NCBI GenBank assembly: GCA_000328365.1
Contig: KB308724.1
Coordinates: 446,321-510,320 of the forward strand
Direction of reading: 5' to 3'
Source: Capitella teleta
Taxonomy: Eukaryota; Annelida; Polychaeta; Capitellidae
DNA length: 64,000 nucleotides
This document shows positions 58,528 through 64,000 of this stretch, piece by piece; within the stretch, counting starts at the first letter, position 1, and each line of letters begins with the position of its first letter. The notes below the pieces were generated by a model. The model was not told where the DNA came from and made no database searches. It saw only the letters and a list, made by a program, of their open reading frames with translations. A program made the translations under genes and the position numbers.

Positions 58528-59004
58528 TCAGTTCGCATTGGACGATCTGCAAATCAGGTTTTTGTAAAAATTTGTAAAAAAATGGTATGACTATGTCAAA
58601 TTCTGATCACCCATAAATCAGCCATAGGGTCAGGCTAATGACATGCCCTCACTAACTTTAATTTAGATCCCAAGCCGGTTTACCTTACAAATTTCACTCA
58701 AATAATCTGTCACAAGTAACAGCATCCAGACAGGTTCTGGTTAATAGTTGTGGTCGCCACGACAACCTATCTATTTTACATTTACTGCTGAATAATTTTG
58801 ATATCATTACAGATCTACTTTTACTATGGTCAATGCTGGCAGCCACTTATTGACTTAGGTCGTGGAACGCAGATATCTGCTCAATCTGCTTGAAATTTCG
58901 TGCCTTTCATGAAATCCAGGGTTGCATGAAAAGTTGAAAATGGATCCGTTGGTAGTGGAGTCACCAACAATTGACGTTAGATGTGATTATTATGTTTTGT
59001 GATG

Positions 59005-59066
59005 TATTCATGATAATATAGCTATTAATTGTTAAATGTATTCATGATAATATAGCTATTAATTGT
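59005..59066. repeat. Tandem duplication of about 33 bp
   Basis: ATTCATGATAATATAGCTAT followed by TAATTGTT occurs twice in a row, nearly unchanged, with AAATGT between the copies. Confidence 0.8.
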
Positions 59067-62000
59067 TGCTGATTTTCATAAGGATAAGCCAGCTGTGTTA
59101 TGATAATGACTATGTTATTATGGCAAACCACATGCCACATATTTATCATGAATATGCTGTATATACAGCCTCAAAGGCTGCACAATATTTTTTAATCAAT
59201 TCATGCAGCATTTGACAGGCTAATGCTAACTCAGTTGTTCAGTCAGTGTGCAGCTCAGCATACTGACAGTCAGTGTCACTCACTGTCAGTCTTAACTTCT
59301 GATAGGTAGCAGAGCAGTACCTACATTTAATCTCGTTCCAAGACTCCATATCGATAGTTCATCCGCACAGATTATCATTATGATTATGGCTATATCATAT
59401 GGAGTAATATCTACCATATTAATCTTGTTCCAAGACTCTGGCTATATAATGCAGCTACTACAAAATCATAAATGAGCGTATTATATTTAATTTATACTAT
59501 ACTATAGACTATGCTACTGTTTAGTTTTTAGGGAGCTATGTGAGTCCCAAGAGTCTGCTGGGGTACGGTGACGATTCTACCCAAAATGTGTGGAGCCTAT
59601 TCTACCAAATAGAAGTGCATGTATGCAAACGGATATTCTGTCACACTTGTGGGACAAGGGAGTAGGTCAGTAGCCGAGTAGCCTGACGGTCGTCACGATG
59701 TACGAAAAGGCAGTATCACTATCAGTATCACTATCAGTATGATAGTATGGGCTGAGGCTACAGGCAAAACAAGATTCCTGAGCGCAATCGGGAACAACAA
59801 AAATTTAAAAATTCTGATCTGTTAATAGACATTCGGTGCCTCGCACTCCTGGTGTCAGGACACGCACTGTCAAGCAATTATTTGTTCGTTTACCTTCAAC
59901 AAACAAATTTATGAACAGCGTGTTTTCGGCGGAAGTGAGTACGTTATGACTGTTATTTGAACGTTATGATCACAAAATGTGCTATTCTTTCGCGTCCGGA
60001 AGAATACCGCGGTAGCTCAGCATCATCATGATCATAACGTCCACCAAATTTAACCCTTCAGTAGAGATCCTCGCTATAGTCATTAAAGGGTCTCTACCGT
60101 TGGTAGCACAGATTAATCGGGCGAGGTCTATATACCTCTATCTCGCTGTAGTATGTCAGCTAACCCTTGGGGTAGCAAGAAAGTAAAGACAATTGTTGAT
60201 TTACGGCACGGCAGCACTTGTTGGAGCAGTAAGGGTTAGCTCTTGAATGACATAGCATGCAGCACTATCTGGCATCGATAAAGCCTGTGATCAAATTTAT
60301 GATACATGTACTCCATTTAGTTATCCAAAATTGAGTATCTTTGGTAATCATAATCATGATAATGTACATTAATTTAATCAATCATCTCAGTGATATAGTC
60401 CCAGGACTCTATTGCTAACGATTAAGGATTACAATACGTACAGTATTGACCTTCGCACATCCAGGCAATGAAATATCGGCTGTATCATTGTACACCTTCG
60501 TCGGGAAGAAGAAGCACGGCCACCAAATGCTCAGACTTTAAAATTCACAAGTTCTTCTTTCTATGCGTCAAAGTTGGTTACCAAATACCAGACCTGGAAT
60601 GCCTGTAGTCCAGGCACCCCAATTAGCAATTCATGATGAGTGATGTCTTGCTTAGCTTCTGCCTGAGCCGTACATCTAATGACTACTGGTATATGGTGAG
60701 AATGCCTTGTCCGCGGTCGTTGTATTCGGTTGGGCCTTCGCATGGGGAGCTTACTGTTCGGATCATCTGCGCAATTGCGATGCTTAATTATCATCCCTCA
60801 GCATGAGTACGAGTTGTGGTCCTACCGTCCAATTGCTTCGGTCGGTCGCCATTCCTCCGCTGCGTGTATTAAATACTAGATCAGCTATCCCGTGTTAACC
60901 CCAAGATAAGGTGCGTTACAGGGACGATTCACATCTCGTTTGCAAGACGCACCAGCCAGTGATTTCACGGTGAATTAAATTTCGGGGCTAGGATCGCTCA
61001 AAGTAATTATAACCAAACACTGTGCAATATCAACAAATGATGATTTGCCACAGACCCAGAACCAACCTTTTTCTGCACCAGATATTGCTCGTTGGAACGT
61101 GTTGAGTTTCTTCTACTAAAATGCCAGATACAGCATAAGCATCGGACTATAACATATAAGCTGCTAGCTCGTAACCAACACCCGGGTCGTTCGGATCCAA
61201 TAAGTCCTAATTTACGTGGGGCCCTGTGTCATTGTCCCATAAGCTTCCAAGTGCCCATTGTTTTCATTCTTGGAAGACCCCATTAATGGTGTGTGGGGTC
61301 CAGAGGGCGGGAGAGGGAATGGAAGGAGGGCCATTTGACATTGAAGAACGTCAGTTGAGGCACGTGCCCCATGAACTAGGGTGGTATAAGGTGTGTCCGG
61401 CGTTCAGCTTCTCTGCAATCCTCGGGCAATCGTCTCTAGATGGACATGTAATTGTAAAGCATATGACAAGATATCAAACTGGTAGCCCTGTGTTCATAAT
61501 AATCATGTTCATCTCGAAATCGATCTCGCAAAAGCTAATGCGCGAACGAATTAATCATATACATGCAATCAGTAAAGTAGCTTTTTTATTTATTGATTGT
61601 TGCTTTAGTACATGTACATGTGCTCCCACATGAATAATTAATTATTACATGTTTTCGTAACTATGTATGCGAATTTATTCAAGTTTTCTTTTTCCAATAC
61701 AGTATGCATGTCGCCGTAACTTTAGCAACATTAGCTAATTCTTGAATTTGGATCCACATGTAGTTCTATCTATCTAGTTGAAAAATAATCTGTCCAAATA
61801 ATATTATTTCCTGGATACATACAATGATACATGCAATCGTAAATTCAAATAATCACGACTGATACTTTTTTTTTTTTCTATAAATTTCACAACAAAATGA
61901 GAGCTTGAAATAGCTTTACATGGTGTATTGTCTTTGTTGTGGAAGGTCGTAATCAGTGAGACTCTAGTGTAAATAATTAGATGTAATTGTTACAAACTCA

Positions 62001-62427
62001 CAAGAGTCTCAGTTCCTTTCGCTATTTCTCAGAATGAGGACCCAGTGTTCAGAGTGACCTCAAGGCGACTAGATCAATACTGGAGAAGGTAGGCAAGTAA
62101 GAAGCATTGGAAAAGTACGGAAACTTCGGTGTTTTACTAGGATCGGCTGCCACCAAAGCGAGGCTAAGTCATTCGGTGACCATTAATACTCACAAGAGGT
62201 TCTCGTTGTGCTAAAATAGCCTAAATATAGCATTCGCCAAATCTACTCATATGCGACTCCGAGATGGAAGTTGAAGCGGTTTAGCAGTTAGAATATTAAA
62301 CCGAGTGACCGAGTTGGACATTCTTAAGAAATTTCCGAGGCTTCCGCCAAGGGAGGCGTTTGGTCTGAATTCCGGGACATCTCATTCTGACCAGTTGCAC
62401 AGTTGAATACAATATAAATACAATTAC

Positions 62428-62478
62428 CTGTTTGGCTCAGTGGTAAAGCGTTGGACGTTCAATTCAATCCAAGGGAAA
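62428..62478 (+). mobile_element. Degenerate tRNA-like sequence, possible SINE head
   Basis: GTTTGGCTCAGTGGTAAAGC resembles a tRNA 5' half with an A box, followed after about 15 bases by a B-box-like TTCAATTCAATCC. The acceptor stem does not close and the anticodon arm is unclear, so a functional tRNA is unlikely. It differs from the SINE family above. Confidence 0.35.
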
Positions 62479-63551
62479 GGAGTGTTACATATATAGTACA
62501 TACCAACGTAGTGTCTTAGGTCGGGACTTGAAATGGGGAACTCATAACCAATTAATAAATATATGCCCTTAAATAGGGTCATTGTGTGAGGTCATACATA
62601 ATATTATGGAGCTGGCTGAGTAATCCGGCAGATATCAAGCCAACTAGGCCTACATGCATGGACTAGTCTGCGCTCTATAAGGTGTCCATTCCAACATCGC
62701 AAAGTATTAAATAATCGCAACCTCAGTTTCTTATCCTATTCTCATACTTAATTTATTCTTAAAATTGCATATTATCATGGTGGAATATTTCCGTTGGAAT
62801 TAACGCTATCATTATATATAAGAAAGTGTTTGACTCGGTATTTCACCCTTCTTTATACGCGAAGTAGCTACACACAGCCTTTGTATTATATAATAATCAC
62901 CTTGCTAATTCATGACATACCGTAGCACACATCCGAACTTTGAAAAAGCCAGATGATGATAATATAAACCTTCTTTATTGGTATTTTGGCACAATGCTGC
63001 CAGCCTGCATTCTGTTCTTGTATATATTGCCAATGCTTTCATTGGAGGAAAAAAAGAACATCTGAATACAAACCCGGGGTTGCAGCTTTGACCTCAGGGC
63101 ATTACGTAGAAGCAACACCAGTGTTACATCAGCGCTGGAAAGCGTTGCATGTTATATTTTCCGTCAGCATTTCGTACGAGTAAAGATATTCGGGTGAGTA
63201 AACATTTCCTATACATATATTCACTCGCCGATGACGAGTGAACATTTTCATTTATTTCGAGCCCTGAGATTAAAAACGTGCGTTAAAATGAAATCCTGGG
63301 TTACAACTATACAACAGCCGACTAAACGGATCTTAACTGACATCTTGCAAGACCGGAACTTTTGAGTAACTTTTTAATAATTAACTCTTCCAGAAGTTAA
63401 CCGCTCGCAGGTTAGTTACATAATCTCAGAGGCGACAAAAAGGTTCGTTTGACCACATAGATGAAAAAATTGTTATTCTTCGTGTATGGTTTAACAGTTA
63501 CAAACTCACAACTGCCCACACCTTTCATAACCGTTAAGATTCATTGTTAAA

Positions 63552-64000
63552 ATGATGTCTGACTCTGAGTCTTGGGAACATAAGAAAGCCAGCTGCAAAT
63601 GCTTCACCTGCAGCAGCACCATGGCGACCGACGACGCAGCCCCCGAAGTCAGCCCCACAATGAATATAACATTCACCGAAAAAAGCATGCAGTACATCAT
63701 GAAGCTGCGAGGCGCCATCATGGACGAAATCGAAGCCTTAGACATGGCGATCGCGGAATTGCAGTCGGACTTTGATTGTTGCAGCACTATTGCTGAGAGA
63801 TTGAAACAGCTGGAGAGGGCCAGGGAGCAGATGTGGCAACACTCGGAGCGGTTGATTCAAGAACATCTAATCTTGGATGAGATGCTGGAAACGTGGTCAA
63901 TGGAGACAGACGCGCTGTCAGCCATTGAAGTCGAAGGTGATCAGAGCCGTGCTGCAATGGATGAAAACAATGAAATGAATCAGGCTTTCATCGAAAGTGA
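63552..64000 (+). CDS. Unidentified acidic helical protein, N-terminal part (runs off window)
   Basis: An open frame of 149 codons continues past the window edge. It starts at ATG 63552 (tandem ATG-ATG), and an in-frame stop lies at 63528. The N-terminus has a small Cys cluster (CKCFTC). From about residue 38 the sequence is acidic and strongly helical or coiled-coil (MKLRGAIMDEIEALDMAIAE, RLKQLERAREQMWQHSERL). Sequence composition differs from the AT-rich surroundings, which supports a real coding region. This layout recalls the start of a BEL/Pao-type LTR retrotransposon gag region, but a host coiled-coil protein is equally possible. No LTR could be delimited. It looks open as far as it is visible. 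Confidence 0.5.
   Translation, partial: MMSDSESWEHKKASCKCFTCSSTMATDDAAPEVSPTMNITFTEKSMQYIMKLRGAIMDEIEALDMAIAELQSDFDCCSTIAERLKQLERAREQMWQHSERLIQEHLILDEMLETWSMETDALSAIEVEGDQSRAAMDENNEMNQAFIES

Larger units (their letters stand above)
58528..63551. other. 5-kb intergenic region, no gene recognised
   Basis: Upstream of HEATR3. Frames at 60561-60794 (-) and 61092-61633 (+) are open for 64-135 codons but show no motif I know. Small tandem repeats occur at 59005-59066 and about 59718-59745. TAACCCTT/AAGGGTTA arms at about 60052 and 60228 hint at another small transposon, without a clear target site. A tRNA-like stretch lies at 62428-62478. Confidence 0.5.

Noticed and set aside
61092-61633. Two overlapping plus-strand frames of 64 and 135 codons
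   Set aside because: No family motif and no supporting splice or promoter context.
62428-62478. Functional tRNA gene
   Set aside because: The acceptor stem and anticodon arm cannot be drawn; it is more likely a decayed SINE head.
1-64000. CRISPR arrays, bacterial operons, riboswitches or rRNA genes
   Set aside because: No regularly spaced repeats with unique spacers, no prokaryotic gene layout and no rRNA-like sequence were seen; the DNA is clearly animal nuclear.
1-64000. A new multi-gene biological system
   Set aside because: The recognised genes belong to unrelated housekeeping pathways with no shared operon-like arrangement; the novelty is confined to gene architecture and repeats.

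Overview
The window is animal nuclear DNA. It is AT-rich, with large repeat-filled spacers and nine recognisable protein-coding genes. Most genes are cut into many exons by short introns, often 47-60 nt. JARID2, a Polycomb cofactor I know only from animals, together with SLC9A8, PSMG2, METTL23, AAMP, TMEM64, PIGT, a MYORG-like glycosidase and HEATR3, places it in Metazoa. The compact introns, CR1/Jockey-like LINEs, tRNA-derived SINEs and small inverted-repeat elements suit an early-branching invertebrate such as a sponge. That narrower guess is weak. Exon borders were read by hand from splice signals, reading phase and remembered family alignments; for AAMP, PIGT, HEATR3, JARID2, PSMG2 and TMEM64 the exon lengths sum to a whole number of codons.

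Layout. 1-240: a SINE cut by the window edge. 1276-5514 (-): SLC9A8 (NHE8), 3' end outside the window, with a textbook U12-type AT-AC intron. 6097-7297 (-): PSMG2, complete. 9485-12150 (+): a 5'-truncated LINE with one in-frame stop. 14476-15171 (-): METTL23, a single exon. 15600-18060: retroelement debris and a SINE with a clean 14-bp target duplication. 19039-22494 (+): AAMP, with a piggyBac-like non-autonomous element in intron 1. 27228-40032 (-): TMEM64, three exons and an 11.6-kb intron that holds a third SINE and a long purine tract. 40306-42270 (+): a decayed LINE just upstream of TMEM64. 42855-46521 (-): PIGT. 47368-54634 (+): JARID2, 20 exons, head-to-head with PIGT. 52370-54337 (-): an intronless GH31/MYORG-like gene nested antisense inside JARID2 intron 18. 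55676-58527 (-): HEATR3, 16 exons. 58528-63551: no recognised gene. 63552-64000 (+): the start of an acidic, helical open frame that runs off the window.

The genes serve unrelated housekeeping roles: organelle pH, proteasome assembly, GPI anchoring, ribosome assembly, chromatin and protein methylation. I see no operon-like pathway cluster and no clear undescribed system. The most unusual items are the gene architectures (nested antisense gene, U12 AT-AC intron, GC-AG intron, a stop-free 51-nt intron), the conserved PRC2-binding elements of JARID2, and several short inverted-repeat element families.
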